Shown one piece after another: positions 33,225 through 41,990 of a stretch of DNA of 64,000 bases (position 1 is its first letter; every line of letters begins with the position of its first letter). A program made the position numbers and the translations under genes. The notes under the pieces are model-generated. The model did no database searches and was not told the origin of the DNA. It saw nothing but the letters and a program-made list of their open reading frames with translations. The stretch comes from JALZCH01 sp036387135 (GTDB lineage Bacteria > Acidobacteriota > Blastocatellia > Pyrinomonadales > Pyrinomonadaceae). Where the stretch lies: positions 82,716-146,715 of the forward strand of contig DASVUH010000062.1 in NCBI GenBank assembly GCA_036387135.1, in the 5' to 3' direction.

Positions 33225-33779
33225 ATGAAGAAAAAAGGCGAGTGGACGATAAAAGAAACCGCTCAAAAATTCGAGTGCGAGTTTTTTGAGGTGATTGAGG
33301 ACTTAGTTATCAAACCTGACGGTTCGGACGGTTCTTACCAGACAATTAAAATGAAACCGGGCGTTAATGTTTTGCCGCTCGATGAAGACGGCAACGTTTA
33401 TTTAACGACGCAGTACAGATACGCTCTCGAACAGGAATGCGTCGAAGTTATCGCGGGCGGAATTGAGAAAGGCGAAACGCCGCTCCAATCCGCTAAAAAA
33501 GAAGCGCACGAAGAATTGGGCATCGAAGCCGAAGAATGGCACGAATTCGGCATAATGGATGTTGACACTTCGATTGTAAACTCGCAGGCGCATCAATTTC
33601 TCGCGCGCAAATTAAAATTCAAAGAACCCGAACAGGAAGGTTCGGAAAATATCAAAGGCATAAAAGTATCGTTAAAAGAAGCGGTCGAAAAAGTTTTGCG
33701 CGGCGAAATAACGCACGCGCCGAGCGCGACTTTGATTTTGAAAGCTCACGTTTTTTTGCAGCAAAATAATCAGAAATAA
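33225..33779 (+). CDS. NUDIX hydrolase (ADP-ribose pyrophosphatase-like)
   Basis: 184 residues. The Nudix box is GGIEKGETPLQSAKKEAHEE followed by LGI, close to the consensus GX5EX7REUXEEXGU with Lys instead of the first Arg. The preceding YRYALEQECVEVIAGG fits NudF-type ADP-ribose pyrophosphatases. The substrate is not certain. It is followed after 45 bp by yraN. Confidence 0.9.
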   Translation: MKKKGEWTIKETAQKFECEFFEVIEDLVIKPDGSDGSYQTIKMKPGVNVLPLDEDGNVYLTTQYRYALEQECVEVIAGGIEKGETPLQSAKKEAHEELGIEAEEWHEFGIMDVDTSIVNSQAHQFLARKLKFKEPEQEGSENIKGIKVSLKEAVEKVLRGEITHAPSATLILKAHVFLQQNNQK

Positions 33780-33824
33780 CGGCTTGGTGTTAAAGAAAAA
33801 CGGCACTAAATTTCGCCTTGCAAG

Positions 33825-34304
33825 ATGTTTCGTATTTTTGATTTTACAGACGAATCAACTCCGCAGGAAAACGCCTCCAAAAAACTCGGAAATTTGGGCG
33901 AACAACTGGCGGCGGAATTTTTAACGCGCAAAGGCTTTCGGCTGGTCGCGGCAAATTTCGTCGTTCCGGTCGGCAGAAATCGTCTCGGGGTTTTGATCAA
34001 CACTGAAATTGATTTGATTGCTTACGACGGCGAAACGCTTGTTTTCATCGAAGTAAAAACGCGCCGCTCGGACGATTTTGCCGCGCCGGAACGAGCCGTA
34101 GATTTGCGTAAGCAGCGCCAGATTACGCGTGCGGCGCGCGCTTATCGCCGCATTTTCCGAATCGAAGGAGCGTTTCGTTACGATGTCGTCGGCATCGTTT
34201 TGCCGGATGAAAAAAGCAAACCGAAAATAAATCTGCTCGAAAATTTTTGGACTGAAAGCAAATTTCGCAAACGCTCTTGGTCGGGAATGATTTTCGCCGA
34301 TTAA
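33825..34304 (+). CDS. YraN/UPF0102 family putative endonuclease
   Basis: 159 residues. KLGNLGEQLAAEFLTRKGFR, then NTEIDLIAYDGETLVFIEVK with TRRS shows the E...D...ExK nuclease-like pattern of YraN, a PD-(D/E)XK-fold family often linked to DNA uptake or repair but not well characterised. An insertion after AANFVV lengthens the usual N-terminal part. It runs close behind the NUDIX gene. Confidence 0.88.
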   Translation: MFRIFDFTDESTPQENASKKLGNLGEQLAAEFLTRKGFRLVAANFVVPVGRNRLGVLINTEIDLIAYDGETLVFIEVKTRRSDDFAAPERAVDLRKQRQITRAARAYRRIFRIEGAFRYDVVGIVLPDEKSKPKINLLENFWTESKFRKRSWSGMIFAD

Positions 34305-34364
34305 ATTTGCTGAAAAATCGAAAAATTCCAACTTCCTGGAAATTTTACAATCCGACAACGAACA

Positions 34365-34393
34365 TTTACACTCAGCCTGCCGTAATTTAAAAT
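34365..34393 (+). promoter_or_regulatory. candidate promoter of the S9 peptidase gene
   Basis: TTTACA (34365-34370), 17 bp, TAAAAT (34388-34393), about 34 bp before the start codon at 34427; a good ribosome-binding site (AGGAG) follows. Confidence 0.6.
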
Positions 34394-34426
34394 AGCCTAC
34401 AGTTCTCAACAACACAGGAGTTTAAA

Positions 34427-36781
34427 ATGCATCAATATCTAAAGTTTTTTGTTCTCGGCGTTATTTTCTGCGCCGTGTTTCTGACAATTCCGAACAACAA
34501 TGCGCAGGCTCAAATGCCGCCGCTGATTGACCGCGAGATTTTCTTCGATAACCCGGAAATCGCCGGAGCGCAAATCTCGCCCGACGGCAAATTCATCGCT
34601 TTTCGCAAACCGCTCAAAGGCACGATGAACATCTGGGTAAAAAGAGCAGACGAGCCTTTTGATAAAGCCCGCCCGCTCACAAACCGCACCGACCGCCCGA
34701 TTTCAAATTATTTCTGGTCGGAAGACGGCAAATATATTTTGTTTGTGCAGGACAAAGGCGGCGACGAAAATTTTAACGTTTATGCCGTTAATCCGGCGGA
34801 AGCTCCGGCGTCAGGCTCGGAAGTTCCCGCAGCGCGTAATCTAACCGATGCTAAAAACGTGCGAGCCTTTATTTACGGTGTGCCGGAAACCGACCCGGAT
34901 GTTATCTATGTCGGAATAAACGAGCGCGACAAAGCGTGGCACGACGTTTATAAAGTAAAAATCTCGACCGGCGAGCGAACTCTCGTGATGGAAAACAAAG
35001 ACCGCTTGCAGGGGGTAATTTTCGACAACACCGACAAGATGCGGCTGGCGATGCGCGTTCCGCAAAGCGGCGATACGGAGATTCTTCTTCTCGACGGCGA
35101 GAAGCCGCGCGTAATTTATACTTGCAGCGTGTTTGAAAGCTGCTCGCCCGTGCGTTTTCACAAAGACAACAAACGAGTTTATCTGACGACGAATAAAGGC
35201 AATCCCGATTTGGCGCAGCTTGTTTTGCTCGATGTCGCCACAGGAAAAGAAGAATTGGTGGAAACCGATCCGATGAAGCGCGTTGACTTTGGCGGAGCGG
35301 CATTTTCCGACGTAACCGACGAGATCGTCGCCACGACTTACAACGACGAGCGTGTGCGTTATTACTTCAAAAACAAAGATTTTGAGGACGCTTACAAATT
35401 CATCCAGGGCAAGCTGCCAAACAGAGACATCAATTTCGTTTCTTCGACGAAAGACGAAAATCTGTGGCTCGTTGCCGCCAACAGCGATGTCGAACCGGGC
35501 GAAGTTTATCTGTTCGACCGCAGAAATAAAAAATTGACGCTTCAGTACAAATCGCGCGAAAAACTTCCGCGCGAAGCTCTCTCGCCGATGAAAGCCGTCC
35601 GCTATAAATCGTCGGACGGAATGGAAATTCCGGCGTTTTTGACTTTGCCGAAAGGCGCGGCGGCGAAAAACCTGCCTGCCATTATCGTTCCGCACGGCGG
35701 ACCCTGGGCGCGAGATTTTTGGGGCTACAACTCGATGGCGCAGTTTCTGGCAAATCGCGGCTACGCAGTTTTGCAGCCGAATTTCCGCGCTTCGACAGGA
35801 TACGGCAAAAAATTCCTCAACGCCGGAAACAACGAATGGGGTCAAAAAATGCAGGACGATTTGACCTATGGCGTCAGATATTTGGTCGAGCAAGGCATTG
35901 CCGATCCGAAACGTGTCGGAATTATGGGCGGAAGTTACGGCGGATACGCGACGCTCGCCGGCGTTACGTTCACGCCGGAACTTTACGCGGCGGCGGTGGC
36001 TATTGTCGCGCCATCGAATTTGAGAACTTTGCTCGAAACGATTCCGCCGTATTGGGAAGCCGGACGAACCATTTTTTACAAACGAATGGGCGACCCGAAC
36101 ACGCCTGAAGGCAAAGCGCAAATCGAACGCCAATCGCCTCTGTCGCACGTCGCGAAAATTAAAACGCCGCTGCTCGTCGTCCAGGGCGCAAACGACCCGC
36201 GCGTTAACAAACGCGAAAGCGACCAAATCGTTATCGCCCTGCGCGAGCGCGGATTCCCGGTCGAATATATGGTCGCGCCGGACGAAGGACACGGTTTTGC
36301 ACGTCCCGTCAACAATATGGCGATGTTTGCCAAAGCCGAAAAGTTTCTGGCGAAATATCTCGGCGGGCGTTTTCAGGAATCAATGACGCCGGAAGTCGCC
36401 AGGCGTTTGGAGGAAATCACGGTTGATCCGAAAACCGTCACGCTGGCGCAAAAAGCCGAAATGAACTCTGCTCCGGCGGTTAGCGTCTCCGGCAAATGGA
36501 ATCTAACGGCGAATGCGGGCGGTCAGGAACTCCCGATCACGATGGATTTGACGCAAACCGGCGGCGATTTTTCGGGTTCGCTGAACTCAATGATGGGCGG
36601 CGGCAAAATCGAAAGCGGAAAAGTCAGCGGTAAAAACATCGTCGGAACGGCGCGCGTAGAGGTGCAGGGACAATCAATGGAACTCAAAATCGAAGGCGTG
36701 ATTGACGGCAATAAAATAACCGGAACATTAGCCGGTCCGGGATTGCCGCCGATTTCTTTTACCGGCGTAAAATCAAACTAG
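34427..36781 (+). CDS. S9 family serine peptidase (prolyl oligopeptidase type) with C-terminal extra domain
   Basis: 784 residues with a signal peptide (cleavage near NAQAQ). A beta-propeller (about residues 35-400) is followed by an alpha/beta-hydrolase domain (about 410-650) with IVPHGGPWARDFWG, the nucleophile elbow GIMGGSYGGYATLAG, the aspartate in VQGANDPRV and the histidine in APDEGHGFAR. A further C-terminal beta-rich domain (about 685-784, starting SGKWNLTANAGG) is not part of the core S9 family and has ordered VSGK and GxIxGN motifs. It should act as a periplasmic or secreted aminopeptidase or oligopeptidase. Confidence 0.93.
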   Translation: MHQYLKFFVLGVIFCAVFLTIPNNNAQAQMPPLIDREIFFDNPEIAGAQISPDGKFIAFRKPLKGTMNIWVKRADEPFDKARPLTNRTDRPISNYFWSEDGKYILFVQDKGGDENFNVYAVNPAEAPASGSEVPAARNLTDAKNVRAFIYGVPETDPDVIYVGINERDKAWHDVYKVKISTGERTLVMENKDRLQGVIFDNTDKMRLAMRVPQSGDTEILLLDGEKPRVIYTCSVFESCSPVRFHKDNKRVYLTTNKGNPDLAQLVLLDVATGKEELVETDPMKRVDFGGAAFSDVTDEIVATTYNDERVRYYFKNKDFEDAYKFIQGKLPNRDINFVSSTKDENLWLVAANSDVEPGEVYLFDRRNKKLTLQYKSREKLPREALSPMKAVRYKSSDGMEIPAFLTLPKGAAAKNLPAIIVPHGGPWARDFWGYNSMAQFLANRGYAVLQPNFRASTGYGKKFLNAGNNEWGQKMQDDLTYGVRYLVEQGIADPKRVGIMGGSYGGYATLAGVTFTPELYAAAVAIVAPSNLRTLLETIPPYWEAGRTIFYKRMGDPNTPEGKAQIERQSPLSHVAKIKTPLLVVQGANDPRVNKRESDQIVIALRERGFPVEYMVAPDEGHGFARPVNNMAMFAKAEKFLAKYLGGRFQESMTPEVARRLEEITVDPKTVTLAQKAEMNSAPAVSVSGKWNLTANAGGQELPITMDLTQTGGDFSGSLNSMMGGGKIESGKVSGKNIVGTARVEVQGQSMELKIEGVIDGNKITGTLAGPGLPPISFTGVKSN

Positions 36782-36798
36782 AATTAATTTCTAATTTA

Positions 36799-36830
36799 GA
36801 AAAGAGGCGAATCAAAATTCGCCTCTTTTC
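36799..36830. terminator. intrinsic terminator after the S9 peptidase gene
   Basis: GAAAAGAGGCGAAT (36799-36812) pairs perfectly with ATTCGCCTCTTTTC (36817-36830) around a 4-nt loop, two bases ahead of the MITE-like element at 36832. Confidence 0.88.
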
Positions 36831-36831
36831 T

Positions 36832-36971
36832 TAGAGCAAATTTCAATTTGTCGAAATACAAAAGAAGAAAATTAACAGGGATAAAAGAGATAAACCAAAA
36901 ACAGGAAATATCCCTTTTCCCTTTCATCCCTGTTAATTCTTTGTATTTCAATAAATTGAAATACAATTTAT
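36832..36971. repeat. MITE-like inverted-repeat element A
   Basis: It starts with TAGAGCAAATTTCA. A long imperfect hairpin follows: the left arm (36842-36892, with AATACAAAAGAAG then TTAACAGGGAT) is the inverse of the right arm (36908-36960, with ATCCCTGTTAATTC then TTTGTATTTCAA). It shares the TAGAGCARATTTCA motif with the element at 63802-63937. No ORF inside. Confidence 0.6.
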
Positions 36972-36998
36972 TTGTTTAGCAAAATTAAGCTGTCCGTT

Positions 36999-37658
36999 CT
37001 ATTCAATTTTGACGCCGTAAGCCAGACCGTCGCCGATTGGTAAAATCTGCCCACAAAGCTGCGGATGATTGACAAATTTTTCGTTGAATTCGCGCAAAGC
37101 CCAGGTCGAATTTTTGTATCTTTCCTCGCGAACTTTTCCGGCGACTTGCCCGCCCCACAAAACGTTGTCGGCTAAAATGACGCCGCCGGTTTTTAAAAGC
37201 AGCAGCGATTTTTCGAGATATTCCGAATATTCTTCTTTAACGGCGTCGAGATAAATCAAATCGTAGGTTTCGGCTGTGAGTTCCGGCAAAACTTCCAGAG
37301 CCGCTCCACGCTTGATTTCGACTCGTTCTCGCAAACCGGCTCGCATTAAAAAATCCTCAGCCTGATTGATTCTTTCGCCGTTCAACTCAATCGCCGTCAC
37401 CGTCCCGTTTTCCGGCATTCCGCGCAAAAGAAAAAACGCTCCGTAACCGATTGCCATCCCGATTTCCAGACATTTTTCTGCTTTGATTGCGCGCACCGTC
37501 GTTTCCAGAAAAAGAGCGGTTTCTTTATCGGAAATCGGCACGTCTTGCTCCGCCGCAAATTGTTCCATTTCCGCCAAAACGCCTTCGCTCGCGGGCAATA
37601 ACTTGTCGAGATAAACGGCTTGTTCAGGTTGTAAGATTCTGTCAAATCCGAGTTTCAT
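36999..37658 (-). CDS. O-methyltransferase (class I SAM, family 3)
   Basis: 219 residues. The SAM-binding site is visible in CLEIGMAIGYGAFFL and TVTAIELNGERI, the metal-binding Asp in LIYLDAVKEEYSEYL and ILADNVLWGGQV. These bacterial enzymes resemble catechol O-methyltransferases and caffeoyl-CoA methyltransferases. The substrate is unknown. Soluble. A perfect 29-bp palindrome with an 8-mer repeat lies upstream. Confidence 0.9.
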   Translation of the reverse strand: MKLGFDRILQPEQAVYLDKLLPASEGVLAEMEQFAAEQDVPISDKETALFLETTVRAIKAEKCLEIGMAIGYGAFFLLRGMPENGTVTAIELNGERINQAEDFLMRAGLRERVEIKRGAALEVLPELTAETYDLIYLDAVKEEYSEYLEKSLLLLKTGGVILADNVLWGGQVAGKVREERYKNSTWALREFNEKFVNHPQLCGQILPIGDGLAYGVKIE

Positions 37659-37667
37659 ACAATTATC

Positions 37668-37736
37668 TCAACGCAGAGACGCAGAGGCACAGAGAAAACA
37701 TAAATAATTCTCTGTGCCTCTGCGTCTCTGCGTTGA
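37668..37736. repeat. 8-mer palindrome (ACGCAGAG type), 29-bp perfect arms
   Basis: The left arm (37668-37696) contains ACGCAGAG twice and GCACAGAG; the right arm (37708-37736) is its exact inverse. It fills the gap between the OmpA-family gene and the methyltransferase gene, both on the minus strand, and begins 3 bp after the OmpA-family stop. Confidence 0.85.
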
Positions 37737-37739
37737 CTT

Positions 37740-39347
37740 TTACTGGCTAGCCTGCGTGTCCGTGTTTGAATTTTCAATTATAAACAACGTGATTTCAAGG
37801 CGGCGATTTTTTGCGCGGTTGGCAGCAGTCGTGTTCGGAACGAGCGGGAAAGTCGCGCCCGCGCCGTTGGCTTGGAGACGCGATTGCGGAATGCCGAATG
37901 AAACCAGCTTATCGGCAAACGTTTTGGCGCGCTCCTGCGTTAAAGTCATCAGTTCGTCCGGGTTTCCTTTATCGTCGGTGTGCGATTCGATAACCATTCG
38001 ATAATCCGGGTTGTTGACTAAAAGCTGCGCGAGCTGCTGCAATTTGCCGTCGGCTGCGGCGGTCAGATTGGCTTCGCGCGGATTGGTAAAAGCGAGTTCG
38101 GGAATTGTTAAAACGATTCCGCGCCCATTGTCGCGCACAGCGCCGAACTGTTTGAGCGATTGTTTTAAAACCGGTTGCGCGTCGCGGATTCGCTGAAGGC
38201 GTTCTTCGGTTTGGCGCTGCGCTTCCACCGCCTGGCGCTCGCCTTCCATTCGGGCGAGCCGCAATTTAGCGTCTTCCGATTCGCCGCGCAATTTGGAAAT
38301 TTCATCGCGCAGGCGTTGATTTTCCGAGCGCAAATCCGTAATCACTTTTGAATAATTTCCGGCGTCGCGTTCCGACAATTCACGCGCCCGGCGTTCGCGG
38401 TTAAGCTCGTCCTGCAATTCCTGCAATTGACGCTGGGCAGAGTCGGCTTTATCTTCCGCTTTGCGAACTTCGGCGTCGCGGCGCTGCGCTTCATTGCGTT
38501 TCTCGCGCGCGTCTTTGCGAATGACGGCGGTTTCCTCGGCTCTCGCGCCAGCCGCGATTGCCTGTCTGGATAGAATGTCAACCTGATCTTCCGGCTGATT
38601 GCCGCGCCAGGCGTTTTCGGCTTGTTCGAGAGATTTTTGCGCGTATTCAAACTCGACGGTCGCATCGCGCTCCGCGCCGGAGTATTTCGCCAGATTTATC
38701 GCTTGGCGCGCGCCCAAAAGCGAAACCGGCGTTCGGACATAATCGGTTTCGGCGATTTCCGGTACGCGCGGATCGCGGAAATAATCCGACGAATTGCCGA
38801 AATACTGCACGTTAACGACCGAAGCGATGTTTCCGGCTGGCGAGATGTTTTCCAAAATCACCGCTTTTGAAGGTTCTTTGACGAGATAATGCGGCTCGGC
38901 TGTGACGATTAAAGCAAAAGTCTGCAAAGGCGTCGTGGCGACAATTCGAGTGTCAAAGATAGTTCCCGTCCGGCGTTTGATTTCGGCGAGATTATCAACT
39001 CTGCCTTCGGGCGTTATCGCCCAGACGACAAAAGTCGTGTAGGCTGCGCCAAGCTCGTAAGGTCGCGGCATATTGTCGAGCGATAATTCGACTTTCGTCC
39101 CGCTTTTGTTCATTCGTTTGACCGAAGCCGAGCCGCGCAGACGCGGAAAACGGGTTGTGCCGCGAAACTGCACGTTGATTTCCTCGCCGAGCGGATAAGT
39201 GACCGCGACGGTTTTGCGCGGAACATCCGATTGCGCCGCGACCGAAACGCTTAACAAAGCCGCCATCACGAGCGCGGCGAGAAGCGTGCAAAAAATGCAA
39301 AATACCGAATGAGCTTTGCGAAATTCAAGTTTACTGCTTGTTTTCAT
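37740..39347 (-). CDS. OmpA family protein with central coiled coil
   Basis: 535 residues: signal peptide (cleavage near SVAAQ), a beta-rich N-terminal domain (about residues 40-190), a long charged coiled coil (about 215-400, with repeated ERRAREL- and EAQRR-type segments) and a C-terminal OmpA/MotB peptidoglycan-binding domain (about 410-530, including VIESHTDDKGNPDELMTLTQ and NRRLEITLF). It probably tethers the outer membrane or a periplasmic structure to peptidoglycan. Confidence 0.88.
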   Translation of the reverse strand: MKTSSKLEFRKAHSVFCIFCTLLAALVMAALLSVSVAAQSDVPRKTVAVTYPLGEEINVQFRGTTRFPRLRGSASVKRMNKSGTKVELSLDNMPRPYELGAAYTTFVVWAITPEGRVDNLAEIKRRTGTIFDTRIVATTPLQTFALIVTAEPHYLVKEPSKAVILENISPAGNIASVVNVQYFGNSSDYFRDPRVPEIAETDYVRTPVSLLGARQAINLAKYSGAERDATVEFEYAQKSLEQAENAWRGNQPEDQVDILSRQAIAAGARAEETAVIRKDAREKRNEAQRRDAEVRKAEDKADSAQRQLQELQDELNRERRARELSERDAGNYSKVITDLRSENQRLRDEISKLRGESEDAKLRLARMEGERQAVEAQRQTEERLQRIRDAQPVLKQSLKQFGAVRDNGRGIVLTIPELAFTNPREANLTAAADGKLQQLAQLLVNNPDYRMVIESHTDDKGNPDELMTLTQERAKTFADKLVSFGIPQSRLQANGAGATFPLVPNTTAANRAKNRRLEITLFIIENSNTDTQASQ

Positions 39348-39698
39348 AATTGCGATGCCTTTTGTTTTGGATTATTCGACCGAGAGAGTGACTACATCCC
39401 TTGATGCGTTTTACAAGTCGGACTGTTGCCCGCTGCCCGAATTACCGCGCTTATGCGATTCAAGAGTAGCATCTCTTTTTGCGTCCTTTGCGATAATCCT
39501 AGCGCTCTTTGCGGTTAAGTTTTTCTTCAGAATTAAACCGCAAAGAACGCAAAGGTTTTACGCAAAGGACGCGAAGAAGGTTTGATTCTTAATTTTCAAT
39601 CACTATTTCGGATTCGCAACGCTCAACAAAATCAGCCGACAAAATAAGTATGCGATGACTTTGTTTCTCTGGCAATGTCAATCGGCATTTTTTCGCTT
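39348..39698. other. intergenic region with a CGCAAAG-type palindrome
   Basis: About 350 bp with no gene seen. It holds the inverted repeat listed separately at 39473-39580; the rest shows no structure I can name. It lies downstream of the TonB-dependent receptor gene and upstream of the OmpA-family gene. Confidence 0.5.
39473..39580. repeat. imperfect palindrome of CGCAAAG units
   Basis: The left arm reads TTGCGTCCTTTGCG then CTCTTTGCGGTTAA; the right arm TTAAACCGCAAAGAACGCAA then AGG, TTTT and ACGCAAAGGACGCG is its imperfect inverse. The unit resembles the ACGCAGAG element at 37668 and 50033. Confidence 0.75.
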
Positions 39699-41867
39699 TT
39701 AAAGTCTGATTTTAATTCCGCCGTTAAAAATTCGCCCTTCGGTGTGTGTATAAATCTCGCTGAAAGTCGGTTTTTGATGCGGCGGGAAAACGACCGTTCC
39801 AAATCGGCTCTGGCGCGTGTCGGTGATGTTTTCGGCGTTGACGAAAAGACTGAATTTGCCGAAATTCTTTTCGCCGAAAATGCCTGAAACCCAATAAGGT
39901 TTCGTCTTAAAACGATTGCTCAAAAACTGGCTGCCCGTGTAATACGCTTCAAATCCGATTTTGAAATTCTCCTCTTTTTCAAACAGCAGCGCCGAATTCA
40001 GTTTGCTTTTCGGCGTTAGCGGCAGAAATTGATTGCCCGCAAGATAACCAGCTTTCGCATTGGTAAAAGTGTAACCGGCAAATAACTTTACAATGTCGTA
40101 AGAAAGCCGGGCGTTTGTTTCAAAACCGGAGCTTTTAACGCTCCGATCTGAGTTATCAAAGCTGAATGCTCCATTACCGAATCCCAACAAAACGAGCGGA
40201 TTATCAATTTCCGTGTAGAAAAACATTTGATTGAGCGAATAAAAAAACTTTTCGCCAATCGTGTTGCGGTAATTTACGTCGAAAGTTCCGCCCAGACTGC
40301 GCTCGGCTTTCAAGCGATTGCCAATCGGCAGGACGTTTTGAAAAAGCAGCGTTTCGGCTTCTTCGGTAAAAATGCTCGGCGTTTTGTAGCCCAAACCGAA
40401 GCTCAAACGGCTGCTCAAATTGTCGGTAAACCTGTAAAGCAACGACACGCGCGGGAGCGCAAACGCGCCGTAATCCTTGACCGCATCGAGGCGGAATCCC
40501 GCCTCGACGGAAAGTTTATCGGTGATGTTGAAATTATCCTGAACGTATCCGCCGAATGTCGTGCGCGTTTCATCGCGCGGATTTAAATTCAACCCCGTTT
40601 GTTTTTCCTTAAATTGGTCGTAAACCGCGTTAAAGCCGAAAACGAGCGCGTGATTTTTAATCGGATGAAAATATGAAACGTCAGTGTATGAATTGAATTG
40701 ACGACCTTTGAACCGATAATCGGGAATTTCGATTTCCCGGTTGAAAAATGCGACGCTTTGTTTGGCGACGAATCGTTTGCCGCCCGAAAAATCGCGATCA
40801 AATTGCAAAGTCGTAATGTTGCGGAGCGAATTGTTGTTTTCAAAATATTGATGAAAATTGTCCGCACGATTGCGAATAACGAAAACATCGCCGCCTTTGC
40901 GGTTTTGATAAGTCGTCGAATTTCCGATCATCAACCGAGTCTTTTCGTCGAGATAAAAGAACGCTCGCGGATTGATATTAAACGAGCTTGTTCTCGGCAG
41001 CTCGGTGAAATCGTCGTCATCAACGTCGTATTCTTTTTGATAATTAATTGAACCTAAAAACGTATAACCGAAACGGCTGAATTTTCGGGAATTGAATATT
41101 GAAAAATCCGTTCCGAGCGCCGACGTTTGATTAAAAATCATTGACGCAACAGGCTCGTTTTCAGGTTCTTTGCTGACAAAATTCACCACTCCGGCAATTG
41201 CTCCGCCGCCATAGAAAGTCGCTGCCGGACCTTTGATAATTTCCACCTGTTTCAAATCGAGCGGCGGAATATCCAACAAACTCAGGCTGCCGGAAAAACC
41301 GCCGAATGCGGGAAAACCGTCTTTCAAAATTTGCGTGTATCTGCCGTCAAGCCCTTGAATGCGAATCGTTTGCGTGTAGGAAGTGGCGGACGTTTGTTGC
41401 ACTTTGATTCCGGTGCTTTCGTTGAGAATCATCGAAACGTTCGAGGAACGCATACTGCTTTTTTCGTCCACTTCTTCTTCGTCAATCGCCTCGACGCGCG
41501 TCGGCACATCATCAATCTCCCTCCCGGTTCGGGTTGTCGTAATGACGACTTCGCCGATTTCATTCGTGACACGGATAAAAATCGTTCTTTCGCTTTGATC
41601 GGCGAGCGGAAAAGCGAATTTCAATTCTTTGGTTTCGTAACCGGCGGAAAATATCTCGATGATTTGTTCGCCATCGGGAACGTTTGTTAATTCGGTTTTG
41701 CCGTTTGCGTCCGTAGTCGCAGAAATTTCCGTGTCTTTGACGGAAACTCTTGCGCCGGCGACCGCTTCTTTCGTCTCTTCGTTTTTGATAACTGCCTTAA
41801 ACGTATTTTGCGCGTAAGCAATTTGAGCCGTCAGTAAAACGGTGAGAAATAAAATAAATTGTTTCAC
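39699..41867 (-). CDS. TonB-dependent outer-membrane receptor
   Basis: 722 residues with a GTG start at 41867 and a signal peptide (cleavage near AQIAYAQ). An N-terminal carboxypeptidase-regulatory-like beta-sandwich (about residues 22-95), then the plug domain (about 120-240: VPTRVEAIDEEEVDEKSS, IRIQGLDGRYTQILKDGFP, VEIIKGPAATFYGGGAIAGV) and a beta-barrel to the end. Such receptors import iron chelates, cobalamin or sugars; substrate unknown. The final residue is Leu and not the more usual aromatic. Its energy could come from TonB-type proteins elsewhere. Confidence 0.93.
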   Translation of the reverse strand: MKQFILFLTVLLTAQIAYAQNTFKAVIKNEETKEAVAGARVSVKDTEISATTDANGKTELTNVPDGEQIIEIFSAGYETKELKFAFPLADQSERTIFIRVTNEIGEVVITTTRTGREIDDVPTRVEAIDEEEVDEKSSMRSSNVSMILNESTGIKVQQTSATSYTQTIRIQGLDGRYTQILKDGFPAFGGFSGSLSLLDIPPLDLKQVEIIKGPAATFYGGGAIAGVVNFVSKEPENEPVASMIFNQTSALGTDFSIFNSRKFSRFGYTFLGSINYQKEYDVDDDDFTELPRTSSFNINPRAFFYLDEKTRLMIGNSTTYQNRKGGDVFVIRNRADNFHQYFENNNSLRNITTLQFDRDFSGGKRFVAKQSVAFFNREIEIPDYRFKGRQFNSYTDVSYFHPIKNHALVFGFNAVYDQFKEKQTGLNLNPRDETRTTFGGYVQDNFNITDKLSVEAGFRLDAVKDYGAFALPRVSLLYRFTDNLSSRLSFGLGYKTPSIFTEEAETLLFQNVLPIGNRLKAERSLGGTFDVNYRNTIGEKFFYSLNQMFFYTEIDNPLVLLGFGNGAFSFDNSDRSVKSSGFETNARLSYDIVKLFAGYTFTNAKAGYLAGNQFLPLTPKSKLNSALLFEKEENFKIGFEAYYTGSQFLSNRFKTKPYWVSGIFGEKNFGKFSLFVNAENITDTRQSRFGTVVFPPHQKPTFSEIYTHTEGRIFNGGIKIRL

Positions 41868-41990
41868 TTTGTCTGTAGCCTCATTGAAATATTATTTCAC
41901 ATTACGGTTTCACAAAAGAATTTCAAACCTTAATTTTCCGCCTGCCTTGACGCTATCTTCCCGCGCTCGTTAAAGTTTAGTTTTCTACAA

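Noticed and set aside
39316..39585. 89-codon plus-strand frame opposite the start of the OmpA-family gene
   Set aside because: Its second half is made of the CGCAAAG palindrome, and the first half is antisense to the OmpA-family signal peptide and upstream region.
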